A stretch of DNA of 64,000 nucleotides, taken from assembly GCF_000695095.2 (NCBI RefSeq), contig NZ_CP011454.1, forward strand, positions 3,348,001 through 3,412,000, read 5' to 3'. Made by a program: the position numbers and the translations under genes. The stretch's first letter is position 1, and every line of letters begins with the position of its first letter. The stretch is from Gemmatimonas phototrophica. GTDB lineage: Bacteria > Gemmatimonadota > Gemmatimonadetes > Gemmatimonadales > Gemmatimonadaceae. Below are positions 8,657 through 17,944 of this stretch, piece after piece. A model generated the notes under the pieces. That model did not search any database. It was not told the DNA's origin and was given only the letters and a program-made list of their open reading frames with translations.

Positions 8657-9508
8657 CTACGCCGTAAGCCGCGCGGCACGGGCCAGATAGCCCTCACGCA
8701 GCCGCTGCGTCAGCGGACCAGGCGCTCCGCTTCCCACCACGTGATCGTCAATGCGCGTGATGGGCAGAACAAAGCTCGTCGCGCTCGTCATGAGACATTC
8801 GTCGGCGGCCAGCGCCTGCTCCAGCGTAAAGGCCCGCTGCACGACCGTGACGCCCGCGTCATCAGCCACATCAAAAATCACGTCACGCGTGATGCCGGCG
8901 AGAATATCGTGCGAGGTGGGGCGCGTGTAGGCAATCCCGTCGCGCACAATCCAGATGTTGCTGGACCCCCCTTCGGTCACGAGCCCGTCTTCGTGCATCA
9001 GCGCTTCAAACGCCCCCGCTTCGCGTGCGGCCTGCTTGGCCAGCACCTGCGCCAGCATGGACGTGCTCTTGATATCGCACCGCTGCCAGCGCAGATCGGG
9101 CACCGCATGCACCCGTACCCCCGCCGCATTGGGGTCGTCGCTCAGCTTTTTGGGGCGCGCATACGCAAACACGGTGGGGTGCACCTGAGCGGGAAACGGG
9201 AAATCACGTTCCGCCGCGCCACGCGTGACCTGCAGATACACCAACCCTTCCTGAATGCCGTTGCGGGTGGCGAGTTCCTGCATCACCCCCATGAGCGTGG
9301 CCGCGTCGTAGGCCGCCGGCAGGCCAATTTCGCGCTGCGAACGCGCGAGCCGCACCAGATGACGATCGGCGTCGAGCAACTGGCCGTTGAACACCGCGGC
9401 CACTTCGTAGACCCCATCGCCGAACAGCAGCCCACGATCGAAGATGGAAACGTGCGCCTGCTCCTCGGCGATGTACGTCCCGTTGAGCCAGCAGGTTCGG
9501 AGAGACAC
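8657..9508 (-). CDS. dat: D-amino-acid (D-alanine) transaminase, class IV PLP enzyme
   Basis: Interconverts D-Ala and 2-oxoglutarate with pyruvate and D-Glu, supplying D-amino acids for peptidoglycan. The 283-residue fold-type IV protein opens with WLNGTYIAEEQAHVSIFDRG and continues GDGVYEV, as in Bacillus D-AAT. The PLP-binding Lys is in RWQRCDIKSTSML, nearly the same as the Bacillus enzyme, and EGGSSNIWIV and GITRDVI complete the cofactor site. Branched-chain aminotransferases share the fold, but the RCDIKS context favours D-AAT. GTG start. Follows chrA by 18 bp and precedes the LD-carboxypeptidase by two bases. Confidence 0.9.
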   Translation of the reverse strand: MSLRTCWLNGTYIAEEQAHVSIFDRGLLFGDGVYEVAAVFNGQLLDADRHLVRLARSQREIGLPAAYDAATLMGVMQELATRNGIQEGLVYLQVTRGAAERDFPFPAQVHPTVFAYARPKKLSDDPNAAGVRVHAVPDLRWQRCDIKSTSMLAQVLAKQAAREAGAFEALMHEDGLVTEGGSSNIWIVRDGIAYTRPTSHDILAGITRDVIFDVADDAGVTVVQRAFTLEQALAADECLMTSATSFVLPITRIDDHVVGSGAPGPLTQRLREGYLARAARLTA

Positions 9509-9526
9509 AGGAGTGATGGCAAAAGG

Positions 9527-10675
9527 TCAGGAAGCGGCCAGCAGCAGCCGCAGGAGGCCGGTGACGGCCCCCCCCAGCAACACCCATGCAGCTCCCACGC
9601 GGGTGTACAGCAGGAGGACGCTCGCCCCGATCAAGATAGCCAATGCGGCGGGAGAGGGGGCGATTCCGCGGCCAATGAGCAGCACCGCCGATGCCATCAG
9701 GGCCAACGACACGGCGTTCACGGCATCCAGCGCGCGTGACAGCACCGGGGAGGTGCGCAGCCGGTGTACCAGGGGCGCCGTGAGGGCCACGCCCGCAAAG
9801 GCCGGGAGAAAGATCCCCAGCGTGGCGACGAGTGCCCCGGCATGTCCGCCCAGCTGGTATCCCACAAAGGTGGCGGCCGAGAACACCGGCCCCGGGGTGA
9901 CTTGTCCTACGGCAATGGCATCCAGCAGTTGTCCTTCAGTCAATACTCCCAACCGAGTGACAAACTCACCACGCAGGAAGCTGAGCAGCACATAGCCACT
10001 GCCAAAGAGCACGCTGCCAATTTTGGCGAAGCTGAGAAATATCCCGCCCGCACTCAGCGTAGACGCGGCAGCGGCCGCGCCGGAGGGGAGCAGCGCGCCC
10101 ATGGGAAACAGCATGCCGGCCTCGGGCGAACCGTTCGCTTGGCCGCTGGCACTGATCGTCAGGGCAATGGCGATGGCCCCCAGCAGCAGGTACAGCTCGG
10201 AGACCCCAAGCAGCGCCCCGATAAATGCCGCAATGGCCAGCCACCCGCCAAGCCGAGTGCGCGCCAGGCTGCCCTTGAGCCGCCAGATGGCTTGGACCAC
10301 CACCGCCAGCACCGCCGGCTGCAGCCCCTGCAGCATGGCCTGCACTTCCACCCGGCCCCCGTAGCGGCCGTAGGCCCAGGCCAGCCCCCACACCATGAGC
10401 ACGGCAGGCACAATGAAGCAGATGCCCGCCACCAGCAATCCCCTCCACCCGGCGCGGCGATAACCGAGGTGAATGGCCAACTCGGTGGAGTTGGGACCGG
10501 GAATGAGGTTGGCGGCGCCTACGAGGTCGGCAAACTCGTCACGCGTGACCCACTGCCGTCGGGAAACCAGCTCGTCTTCCATGGCCGCGACATGCGCCGC
10601 CGGGCCACCAAAGGCGGTGACACCGAGGCGGGTGAATACCTGGGCGACTTCGGCGAGCGGAGCGGACGGGGACAT
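9527..10675 (-). CDS. chrA: Chromate transporter, full-length (two-domain) ChrA
   Basis: Inner-membrane CHR-family protein, about 382 residues, with two homologous halves. The first has the signature GVTAFGGPAAHVAAMEDELV and PGPNSTELAIHLGYRRAG; the second has LSFAKIGSVLFGSGYVLL and VGQVTPGPVFSAATFVG. About ten to twelve hydrophobic helices are visible. Family members export chromate by proton or sulfate exchange. The chosen ATG gives the normal N-terminus (LAEVAQVFTRLG); an 80-residue upstream extension is Arg-rich and out of character. Divergent from the DNA methylase gene across ~150 bp. No chrB or other chromate gene is adjacent, so chromate as the physiological substrate is not certain. 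Confidence 0.93.
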   Translation of the reverse strand: MSPSAPLAEVAQVFTRLGVTAFGGPAAHVAAMEDELVSRRQWVTRDEFADLVGAANLIPGPNSTELAIHLGYRRAGWRGLLVAGICFIVPAVLMVWGLAWAYGRYGGRVEVQAMLQGLQPAVLAVVVQAIWRLKGSLARTRLGGWLAIAAFIGALLGVSELYLLLGAIAIALTISASGQANGSPEAGMLFPMGALLPSGAAAAASTLSAGGIFLSFAKIGSVLFGSGYVLLSFLRGEFVTRLGVLTEGQLLDAIAVGQVTPGPVFSAATFVGYQLGGHAGALVATLGIFLPAFAGVALTAPLVHRLRTSPVLSRALDAVNAVSLALMASAVLLIGRGIAPSPAALAILIGASVLLLYTRVGAAWVLLGGAVTGLLRLLLAAS

Positions 10676-10826
10676 GTCACACAAGATGTCGCGGGCGCCT
10701 CCCATTCGTGCAGTGCGGGCGGAACAGGCGGAAGGACCGATCGATCCAACGGCGAGTGCGTTGGAAAGATGGCATCGCCGCAATTGTGGTGACACACGTT
10801 GCCGGCAGACGTGACATCGTGGCGTC

Positions 10827-13800
10827 GTGCTTACTCTCCGAACTGCCGCCCAGACCCTTGCCCGCGCGGACTCGCTGCCAGCGCTGCGGGCCATCGCCCA
10901 ACTCATCGGCTTCACCAGCCCCCCTCACGTGGCCGATACCGCGCTCTGCCGGCGGCTTGGGGTGGCACCACTGGTCAGTGCCGCGGAACTGCTCGAAAGC
11001 CGCGGCGCACTGCGGCTGTTTTGTGCACTGCTCAGTGAGCCACGAGAACCACAGGAGGTGTCGGAACTGCGTGAACGCACCCGACGCCTTGCGGCCGCGC
11101 TCTGCCGCCACGCTCCCGACCGGCAGTGGTGTGTGCTCACGCTCGACATCGACAGTCAATCACTCTGCCTCGCTACCGTGACCCCCGCAGCGAGCGGCGT
11201 GCAAATGGCCGCGCTGCGGGTGGATGTGCACCGCGTTCTTGATTCCGATGCGGAAACGCTGCGAGCGCTCGCCGCGGTCACCGAAGACGATGATCTGCTG
11301 CGACACGCCCGATTCACCGACATTCTGCGGCGGGATGCATTGGGGCATCGGTTCTACCGGGCCCTGGAGCAGGTGGTCTCGGCCCTGGCAGCATCGCTCG
11401 CACCGGTACGTGGCAGCAACCGCGCACCCTCGACGGCTGAGCGTCGCGAGCTGGCGCTGCTCTGTGCTTCGCGCTGTCTGTTCCTGGCCTTTCTCGAAGC
11501 CAAAGGCTGGCTAAATGGTCGGCGTGATTTCCTGTTGCACCACTGTGTGCGGGTACTGGAACAGGGTGGCCATCTGCATGAGCGCCTGCTGCGACCGCTC
11601 TTCTTCGGCACGCTGAATACGCCCCGTGCCCAGCGTGCGTCGGCGGCCATGCAGTTTGGTGCCGTCCCGTTCCTCAACGGCGGCCTGTTTGCCCCTACGG
11701 CCCTGGAAAAGCGTCTCCGCCATTGGCACTTCGGAGACGACAGCATTACCACACTCGTGGCGTCGCTGTTGGACAAATACCGATTCACGGCGCACGAAGA
11801 GTCGGACCAATGGTCGGAGGCGGCCGTTGACCCCGAGATGCTGGGACGCGCGTTCGAAGGGCTCATGGCCGGCGAGGAACGTCGTCGCTCCGGCTCGTAC
11901 TATACGCCGCCCGGGCTGGTGGCCCACACCGTGCGCGCTGCGCTACGCTCCACGTTTGCCGAGTCACCTGCCCTGCTTGGCCTGCTCGCCGATGAGAATG
12001 GAGCGCAGCGAACCACGACGGTACCTGCCACGTGGCCGGAGTCGGAACGGGCCGCGCTGCGAAGACAGGTGGAAACGCTGCGCGTGCTCGATCCAGCCTG
12101 TGGCTCCGGCGCGTTTCTGGTGCATGTGCTGGAGGCGCTCGATTCGTTGCTGGCAGCGTTGCACGATAGCCGCGATGCGCATACCCGTCGGCGAGAGATT
12201 CTGGCGCGCTGTGTTTTCGGGGTGGATCGACAGCCCATGGCGGTATGGTTGTGTGAATTGCGTCTCTGGCTGTCAGTGGTCATTGAGTGCCCCGAAACAG
12301 AGGCCTCGCGCATTCCGCCGCTCCCCAACCTCGACCACCATATCCGGGTTGGCGACTCGCTCGCGGGCGGCAGCTTTGCCTTTGCCCCTCCGGGGGGCCG
12401 AGCACTCACCGTGCTGCGCGAGCGATACGCTCGCGCTTCGGGCGCGCGCAAACAGCGCATGGCGTGCACACTCGACCGCGAAGAGCGTGGTCGTGCCGTC
12501 GCCGAACTGGCACGCCGGCGTGCCGCCATGCAGGAGGAACGACGGTCTCTGCTGACTGCCCTGCGGGGGCGTGATCTGTTCGGGCACCGCCGGCGCGTGC
12601 AACGCGCGGAGCGCCGGCGACTCGACACGTTGAGGAGCCACACCCGTGCCCTGGGTGCGGAGTCGCACCGGGTGCAACTGGGCGCTGCCCTTCCCTTTCG
12701 CTTTGCGGCCATGTTTGCCGACGTTGCCGCCGCCGGCGGGTTCACGCTGGTGGTGGGGAACCCACCGTGGGTACGCCCACACGCGATGCCCGCCCCGGAG
12801 CGCGAATGGCTGCGAAAGGAGTTCCGGGTCATGCGGCATGCCGCGTGGCAGCACGGTGCTTCGCGGGCTGGCGCCGGCACGGGCTTTGCCGCGCAGGCCG
12901 ACCTGGCCACGGCGTTCATAGAGCGCAGCGTGCAGCTGCTGGCACCCGGCGGCGTGATGGCGCTGCTGGTGCCGGCCAAACTATGGCGCACACTGTCCGG
13001 GGGCGGCGTGCGTCGCCTGCTCCTCGACGAAACGCATCTGCGCGTGTTGCAAGACTGGAGCGATGCACCCGCGCAGTTTGATGCGGCCACCTATCCATCG
13101 CTGGTGGTGGCGCAGCGACCGTATGCAGGGACACGCGTGCCCTCCAACACTGAGAGCACCACGCCGGTGCGCTGCGCCGTCACGCGAAAGCAGACCGTCT
13201 CCTTCGAACGACCGTTGGCAAGCCTGTCGCTGCAGAGTGATCCGGGCGCCCCCTTTCTCCTCCTCCCGTCCGCCGCGTTTCAGGCCTTTGAGGCACTGCG
13301 CCACGCCGGCACTCCGTTGGCGACCACTGCGTTTGGCCGCCCATTGTTGGGTGTGAAGTGCGGCTGCAATGCCGCCTTCCTGGTACACGCGGAAGAACAC
13401 CACGACGATGGTGCCACGGTGTCCGCTCTCATGGGCCCCCCACGACAGGCGGTCATTGAACGCACCCTGTTGCGGCCGGCGCTGCGGGGCGAATCCATCG
13501 GCGGTGGTTCCAAGCGGTTGCTCAGCACGACCGCACCAGATGCCCGCATTGTATGGACGCACGGAGCTGACGGGCGCCCGCTGCGAACGTTGCCCCCGGC
13601 CACCACTCGCTGGCTGGCTCAATGGCGTCCCCGACTCCAGACCCGTGGTGACGCGCGACATAGCCAGCCGTGGTGGACGCTCTTCCGCACCGAGGCCGCG
13701 CGCAGCGACACATCGCGCGTGGTGTGGGCCGATATTGGCCGCACGTTGCGTTCCACAGTACTCACCGCCGGAGACCCTACGGTTCCGCTGAACAGCTGTT

Positions 13801-14120
13801 ACGTCGTGCGTGCACCAACGCAGGCCGATGCGCTCGCCCTGCACGCGCTGTTGTCGTCCACCATTACCAATGCGTGGCTGGATGCACTCGCGGAACCGGC
13901 ACGCGGCGGCTTTCGCCGTTTCATGGGATGGACCGTTGCTGCGCTGCCCCTCCCCGCCAATTGGGCGCGCGCCGTACGACTGCTGCACCCGCTGGGAGCC
14001 GCACTGTCCGACCGTGGTCCCCACCTCTCACCCGCGGCGCTCGATGCCGCGGTGCTGGAAGCATACCAGCTCACACCACTGCTCATGGCCCCGCTACTGG
14101 AATGGTATCACCATGATTGA
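10827..14120 (+). CDS. Large Eco57I-type N6-adenine DNA methyltransferase (candidate defence protein)
   Basis: About 1097 residues. An N-terminal helical region (residues ~1-340, with FLAFLEAKGWL resembling type IIG/PglX-like proteins) precedes SGSYYTPPGLV near 355, the AdoMet motif I DPACGSGAFLVHVLEAL near 421 and the catalytic NPPW in LVVGNPPWVRP near 644. The C-terminal ~400 residues should hold the target-recognition part. I see no PD-(D/E)xK nuclease motif, so it is probably not a self-sufficient type IIG enzyme. Its stop overlaps the start of an SNF2-like helicase by eight bases, so the two are co-translated. Class 1 DISARM contains a comparable methylase (DrmMI) and helicase (DrmD), but drmABC are not present here. 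GTG start with no clear ribosome-binding site. Confidence 0.88.
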   Translation: MLTLRTAAQTLARADSLPALRAIAQLIGFTSPPHVADTALCRRLGVAPLVSAAELLESRGALRLFCALLSEPREPQEVSELRERTRRLAAALCRHAPDRQWCVLTLDIDSQSLCLATVTPAASGVQMAALRVDVHRVLDSDAETLRALAAVTEDDDLLRHARFTDILRRDALGHRFYRALEQVVSALAASLAPVRGSNRAPSTAERRELALLCASRCLFLAFLEAKGWLNGRRDFLLHHCVRVLEQGGHLHERLLRPLFFGTLNTPRAQRASAAMQFGAVPFLNGGLFAPTALEKRLRHWHFGDDSITTLVASLLDKYRFTAHEESDQWSEAAVDPEMLGRAFEGLMAGEERRRSGSYYTPPGLVAHTVRAALRSTFAESPALLGLLADENGAQRTTTVPATWPESERAALRRQVETLRVLDPACGSGAFLVHVLEALDSLLAALHDSRDAHTRRREILARCVFGVDRQPMAVWLCELRLWLSVVIECPETEASRIPPLPNLDHHIRVGDSLAGGSFAFAPPGGRALTVLRERYARASGARKQRMACTLDREERGRAVAELARRRAAMQEERRSLLTALRGRDLFGHRRRVQRAERRRLDTLRSHTRALGAESHRVQLGAALPFRFAAMFADVAAAGGFTLVVGNPPWVRPHAMPAPEREWLRKEFRVMRHAAWQHGASRAGAGTGFAAQADLATAFIERSVQLLAPGGVMALLVPAKLWRTLSGGGVRRLLLDETHLRVLQDWSDAPAQFDAATYPSLVVAQRPYAGTRVPSNTESTTPVRCAVTRKQTVSFERPLASLSLQSDPGAPFLLLPSAAFQAFEALRHAGTPLATTAFGRPLLGVKCGCNAAFLVHAEEHHDDGATVSALMGPPRQAVIERTLLRPALRGESIGGGSKRLLSTTAPDARIVWTHGADGRPLRTLPPATTRWLAQWRPRLQTRGDARHSQPWWTLFRTEAARSDTSRVVWADIGRTLRSTVLTAGDPTVPLNSCYVVRAPTQADALALHALLSSTITNAWLDALAEPARGGFRRFMGWTVAALPLPANWARAVRLLHPLGAALSDRGPHLSPAALDAAVLEAYQLTPLLMAPLLEWYHHD

Positions 14121-16569
14121 TCGTTCACTCCTCACGGAAACCCATCTGCCTGACCGGCCTGGCGAGTCGGCAGTACCAGATCGTGTGCGCGCCATCAGAC
14201 GACGCATGGCACTCGCCATTCTCCCGCCCCTTCCCTCACCGCGGCTTGGCACCATCACGCTGCTCACGCATCAGCAACAGGCCGCGGCTCGGCTCCTTCG
14301 TATGCTGGCCTGGCACCGCGGGGCACTGCTGGCCGACGATGTGGGCTTGGGAAAAACGTTCACCGCGCTCGCCGTGGCGCAGCGCTACCAGCAGGTCCAC
14401 GTGCTCGCCCCGGCCGCGCTTGTGCCCATGTGGCAAGGTGCCCTGCTGCGCAGCCAGCAAGCACACATCACCGTCCATTCGCTGCACAGATTCTCCCGTC
14501 GCACACCACCACCGGTCAAACTCGTAGCGTCACCCACTACGGGCGCAGGCCCCCATCCCCTGATCATCGTGGACGAAGCCCACGCGCTGCGCAACCCGTC
14601 CACTCTGCGGTACCGCCACTTGGCTGCAGCCGTGGCTGGCTGCCATGTATTGCTTATCAGCGCCACCCCCCTGCACAACAGCCCACGGGACCTGCATGCG
14701 CTCTTTGCGCTATTCCGCGGCCAGCAGGCCGACACGCTTCGCCCGGATGTGCTGTCGTCACTGATCGTCCGTCGCGACCAGGCGCTGACACACCCACGCA
14801 CGCCCCGCGCGCCGGCGGGTCGTCGGGAGCAGACCACCGTGTCGGGAGCCATTCGCCCGGACGTGCACACCCACCGTGCGCTGGTCGTTCCGCAGGACCG
14901 ACGCACACTCGATCTGCTGCTCGCGCTCCCGGCGCCGCTCCCGGCCCACGATGGTGCCGTGGCCGGTGCGCTCATCCGACTGGGGCTGTTGCGCGCCTGG
15001 TGCTCTAGTGATGCGGCCCTCGCGCAGGTCGTGACCCGCCGCATACAGCGCGGCAGTGCCATGCGCGATGCTCTGCACGCCGGGCGACATCCCACCAATG
15101 CGGAGCTACGCGCGTGGGTGCTGGGCGACGACGGTGGCACGGAGATGCAGCTGGGGTTTCCCGAATTGCTGGTGCAGCAGACGGCCCCCGACATGACGGC
15201 CAACGGTAAGCCGCCGCTCGTATTGCTCGACCGTCACCTCGAAGCGCTCCGCCTGCTCCGCGATCATCATGCAGCAACGGCGCAGGCCGATGCGGTGCGT
15301 GCCGCCATGTTGCGCACGGTCCGCGAACGGCATGCGGGGGTGTCGGTGGTCGCGTTCTCGCAGTACAGCCGTACCGTGCAGGCGCTATACCGCGCCCTCA
15401 GCGATATCGCCGGCGTGGGGCTGCTGACGGGAAGCTCCGCCCGTATTGCCAGCGGCGCGGTATCCCGGACGGAGTTGCTGGAGCACTTCGCGCCGCGCGC
15501 GCACGGCCGTCCTCCACCGCCGACGCACCAGGCGGTCACGCTGCTGCTCACTACCGATCTCATTGCCGAAGGCGTGAATCTCCAGGACGCCGGCGTCATC
15601 GTCCATCTCGATTTGCCGTGGACATACGCGCTGCGCACACAGCGCACCGGCCGCGTGGCCCGCCTTGGTTCGCGCTTTCGCGTGGTGCATGAGTATCGCG
15701 TACAAGCCGCGGCCGCGGCCCGTCGCGCTTTACGGGCAGAGACGCGTGTGGCGCGCAAAGCGGCACTCACGGCGCGCTATGTGGGCGGCATACAATCCGG
15801 ATGGTCGGGGAGCAGTCGCGTTGCCGTCAGTGCTGCAGACGTCACCAGTCAGTGGCTCAACTGTCTCGACTCATGGATGCAAGACGCGCCTGTCGCGCCG
15901 CAAGAAGACGCGCCATGGTTGGCGGTGCAGACGCGCGAGGGCACCGCATGCACCGCACTGGTACTGACCACGGTGGCTGATGGGCATACACTGCTGGCAC
16001 TTATGCAGCACCACGGACGGTGGCGCGTATCATCGCGCCCCGCCGCGCTGTTGCGGGTGGCCGAGATGCAGCGACAGGCCACTCCGCTATCGGCGCCCTC
16101 GGGCGTGGACGCACATGCCTGGGGTCACCGGATTTGTCGAGTGGTACATCAATGGCATGTCCGGCAGAACGCGCGACGCGTATCGGGGCTAAGCGCCCAT
16201 GCGCCGAACCCCGATGGCCCACCGCTGGCCCCTGCACAACGGCGCGCGATGGCGTGGCTGCTGCGCATCGTGTCGGCCCTCTCAACGGTGCACCGGCAAC
16301 AATACGCCCATGCCATCGCCGCCGCCCGGGCGTGCATTGAGCACGCCTATGGCACAGCGGCAGAACGGGCACTGACCACGTGGATGCAGACCGGCCCCTC
16401 GGACCCTACCCGGCAATTGCTGGCGTGGCGTGAGTTCGACGTATTGGTGCGTGGGGTCCCGACTGTGAGTACGCGCAGCCGGGAGACCGTCGCGGCCTCG
16501 TCACACTCCGGCGGGGATGTGCTGGCCTGTCTGCTGTATATAGGAGTCACGGGCGAATCGCCGCCGTGA
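14113..16569 (+). CDS. SNF2/DEAD-type helicase partner of the DNA methylase
   Basis: About 818 residues with a full superfamily-2 motor: LLTHQQQAAARLL then Walker A DVGLGKTFTAL near residue 75, DEAH box IIVDEAHALRNP near 153, motif III LISATPLHNSPRDL near 182, and in the second RecA lobe LTTDLIAEGVNLQDAG and motif VI QRTGRVARLG near 509. The ~300-residue C-terminal region has no motif I can name. RapA/DrmD-like enzymes of this kind translocate on duplex DNA. ATGATTGA overlap with the methylase gene implies coupled translation and a shared complex. A longer upstream frame inside the methylase gene is not the start because the ATG used follows directly at the overlap and begins the conserved region. 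A defence function is inference. Confidence 0.88.
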   Translation: MIDRSLLTETHLPDRPGESAVPDRVRAIRRRMALAILPPLPSPRLGTITLLTHQQQAAARLLRMLAWHRGALLADDVGLGKTFTALAVAQRYQQVHVLAPAALVPMWQGALLRSQQAHITVHSLHRFSRRTPPPVKLVASPTTGAGPHPLIIVDEAHALRNPSTLRYRHLAAAVAGCHVLLISATPLHNSPRDLHALFALFRGQQADTLRPDVLSSLIVRRDQALTHPRTPRAPAGRREQTTVSGAIRPDVHTHRALVVPQDRRTLDLLLALPAPLPAHDGAVAGALIRLGLLRAWCSSDAALAQVVTRRIQRGSAMRDALHAGRHPTNAELRAWVLGDDGGTEMQLGFPELLVQQTAPDMTANGKPPLVLLDRHLEALRLLRDHHAATAQADAVRAAMLRTVRERHAGVSVVAFSQYSRTVQALYRALSDIAGVGLLTGSSARIASGAVSRTELLEHFAPRAHGRPPPPTHQAVTLLLTTDLIAEGVNLQDAGVIVHLDLPWTYALRTQRTGRVARLGSRFRVVHEYRVQAAAAARRALRAETRVARKAALTARYVGGIQSGWSGSSRVAVSAADVTSQWLNCLDSWMQDAPVAPQEDAPWLAVQTREGTACTALVLTTVADGHTLLALMQHHGRWRVSSRPAALLRVAEMQRQATPLSAPSGVDAHAWGHRICRVVHQWHVRQNARRVSGLSAHAPNPDGPPLAPAQRRAMAWLLRIVSALSTVHRQQYAHAIAAARACIEHAYGTAAERALTTWMQTGPSDPTRQLLAWREFDVLVRGVPTVSTRSRETVAASSHSGGDVLACLLYIGVTGESPP

Positions 16570-16599
16570 TGCGCGGCGCGTCACCCATTACACTTGGGC

Positions 16600-17244
16600 A
16601 TGACACGTCCTGCCCTGCTTTTTGATCTCGACGGTACGCTCATCGACTCCATTGGTCTGTTGTTGGAGTGCATGCAGTACGCCTTCGCCGACCGTGCGCG
16701 TAAACCGACCACCGCCGAGTGGGTCGCGGGTATTGGCACCCCGCTGCGCACCCAATTGGCGGAGTGGTGCGCTGGGCCAGACGACGTGGAGGCCATGGTC
16801 GGGCGCTACCGCGACTATCAGGATCTGCATCTGGAGCGGCTCACCAGCCCCTTCCCTCACGTGCTGGACACCATGCAGTGGGCGCGCGCCGAGGGGTTTC
16901 CCACGGCGCTCGTGACCAGCAAGGGCAAGGGTATGACCAAGCGCTCCCTCGACCACGTGGGGCTGGGGCAATCGTTCGACGCGGTGGTCACCTTCGAGGA
17001 AACCACGCGCCACAAGCCGCTCCCCGACCCCGTCTTTCTGGCCCTGGAGCGGCTGGGAGCCCATCCGGAACAGGCGCTGTTTGTGGGCGATTCGCCCCAC
17101 GACATGCACGCCGGCCGCGCCGCCGGTGTAAAAACCGCCGCCGCCCTCTGGGGGCCGTTCAGCCGGACGGAGCTGGCCGTGGCCACCCCGGACTTCTGGA
17201 TGACCGGATTTGGGGAACTGCCGGGCATTGTCGCAGGGCTCTAG
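16600..17244 (+). CDS. HAD-superfamily phosphatase (Gph/PpaX-like)
   Basis: A 214-residue haloacid-dehalogenase hydrolase with all four motifs: LLFDLDGTLIDS (nucleophile Asp and acid Asp), ALVTSKG (Ser/Thr motif II), the Lys in RHKPLPDP, and FVGDSPHDMHAGRAAG (motif IV Asp pair). A helical cap lies between motifs I and II, as in phosphoglycolate phosphatase and pyrophosphatase PpaX. Substrate cannot be fixed from sequence. Begins 30 bp after the helicase stop on the same strand; it may be read from the same transcript, but nothing ties it to the methylase-helicase pair. A TTG two codons upstream is an alternative start. Confidence 0.88.
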   Translation: MTRPALLFDLDGTLIDSIGLLLECMQYAFADRARKPTTAEWVAGIGTPLRTQLAEWCAGPDDVEAMVGRYRDYQDLHLERLTSPFPHVLDTMQWARAEGFPTALVTSKGKGMTKRSLDHVGLGQSFDAVVTFEETTRHKPLPDPVFLALERLGAHPEQALFVGDSPHDMHAGRAAGVKTAAALWGPFSRTELAVATPDFWMTGFGELPGIVAGL

Positions 17245-17370
17245 CCCTTCCCCCGCCCCCCAGCGCTCCGAACCCGGTGGACCAGTTGGCAACCCGGTTC
17301 AAACCCTTGAGCCCCCCACGCCGTCCAATCGGGTGCCAAGTTACCGGAGCCCACACTGCTTGCCCTGCGC

Positions 17371-17934
17371 GTGACTGAACCCACCCTCGATACCCGGCCG
17401 TCCCAGCCTTCGGCGTTCTTGCCGGATGCCGCCGACGTGGCCGCCGCCGCCGGCGGCGACCGCCGGGCGTTCGAACGGGTGTACCGGACACACGTGCCCA
17501 AGGTGTACAGCCTCTGTCTCCGCATGCTGGGCGATCGCACGCTGGCCGACGAAGTCACGCAGGATGTGTTCGTGCGGGTCTGGGAGAAGCTCCCGGGCTT
17601 CCGCGGGGACTCGGCCTTTGGTACCTGGCTGCACCGGGTGGCGGTGAACGTGGTGCTTACCCGCCGCAAAACCAGCGGCATCCAGCACGGGCGCGCCGCC
17701 GACGACGACGCCCTGGAGCTGGCCCCCACGCGACACGAACCCGTGGGTGACCGGCTCGACCTCGAAGGCGCCATTGCGCAGCTGCCGAAGGGCGCTCGTA
17801 CGGTGTTTGTGCTGCACGACGTACAAGGCTTCACGCACGAAGAGATTGGCGAGCAACTCGGCATTACGCCGGGGGGTAGCAAAGCTCAGTTGCACCGCGC
17901 GCGCCTGCTGTTGCGCGCCGCGCTGACCCGATAG
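17371..17934 (+). CDS. ECF-family RNA polymerase sigma factor
   Basis: A 187-residue sigma factor with region 2 (ERVYRTHVPKVYSLCLRMLG, then LADEVTQDVFVRVWEKL, the -10 recognition helix) and region 4 (LPKGARTVFVLHDVQGFTHE, then EIGEQLGITPGGSKAQLHRA, the -35 helix-turn-helix). No region 1.1 or 3, as expected for an ECF sigma. GTG start. The next gene, ten bases downstream, encodes a zinc-type anti-sigma factor, so activity is probably controlled by sequestration, and the two following beta-repeat protein genes are likely regulon members or effectors. The 126-bp upstream gap presumably holds an autoregulated promoter; I could not pick its elements. Confidence 0.94.
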   Translation: MTEPTLDTRPSQPSAFLPDAADVAAAAGGDRRAFERVYRTHVPKVYSLCLRMLGDRTLADEVTQDVFVRVWEKLPGFRGDSAFGTWLHRVAVNVVLTRRKTSGIQHGRAADDDALELAPTRHEPVGDRLDLEGAIAQLPKGARTVFVLHDVQGFTHEEIGEQLGITPGGSKAQLHRARLLLRAALTR

Positions 17935-17944
17935 GACATCTGCC

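Noticed and set aside
10827-16569. Complete DISARM or BREX locus
   Set aside because: Only methylase and helicase are present; no drmA/B/C, pglZ or brxC/L genes on either side.
17270-17350. tRNA-like TTCAAAC segment upstream of the ECF sigma gene
   Set aside because: No matching acceptor, D or anticodon stems around it.
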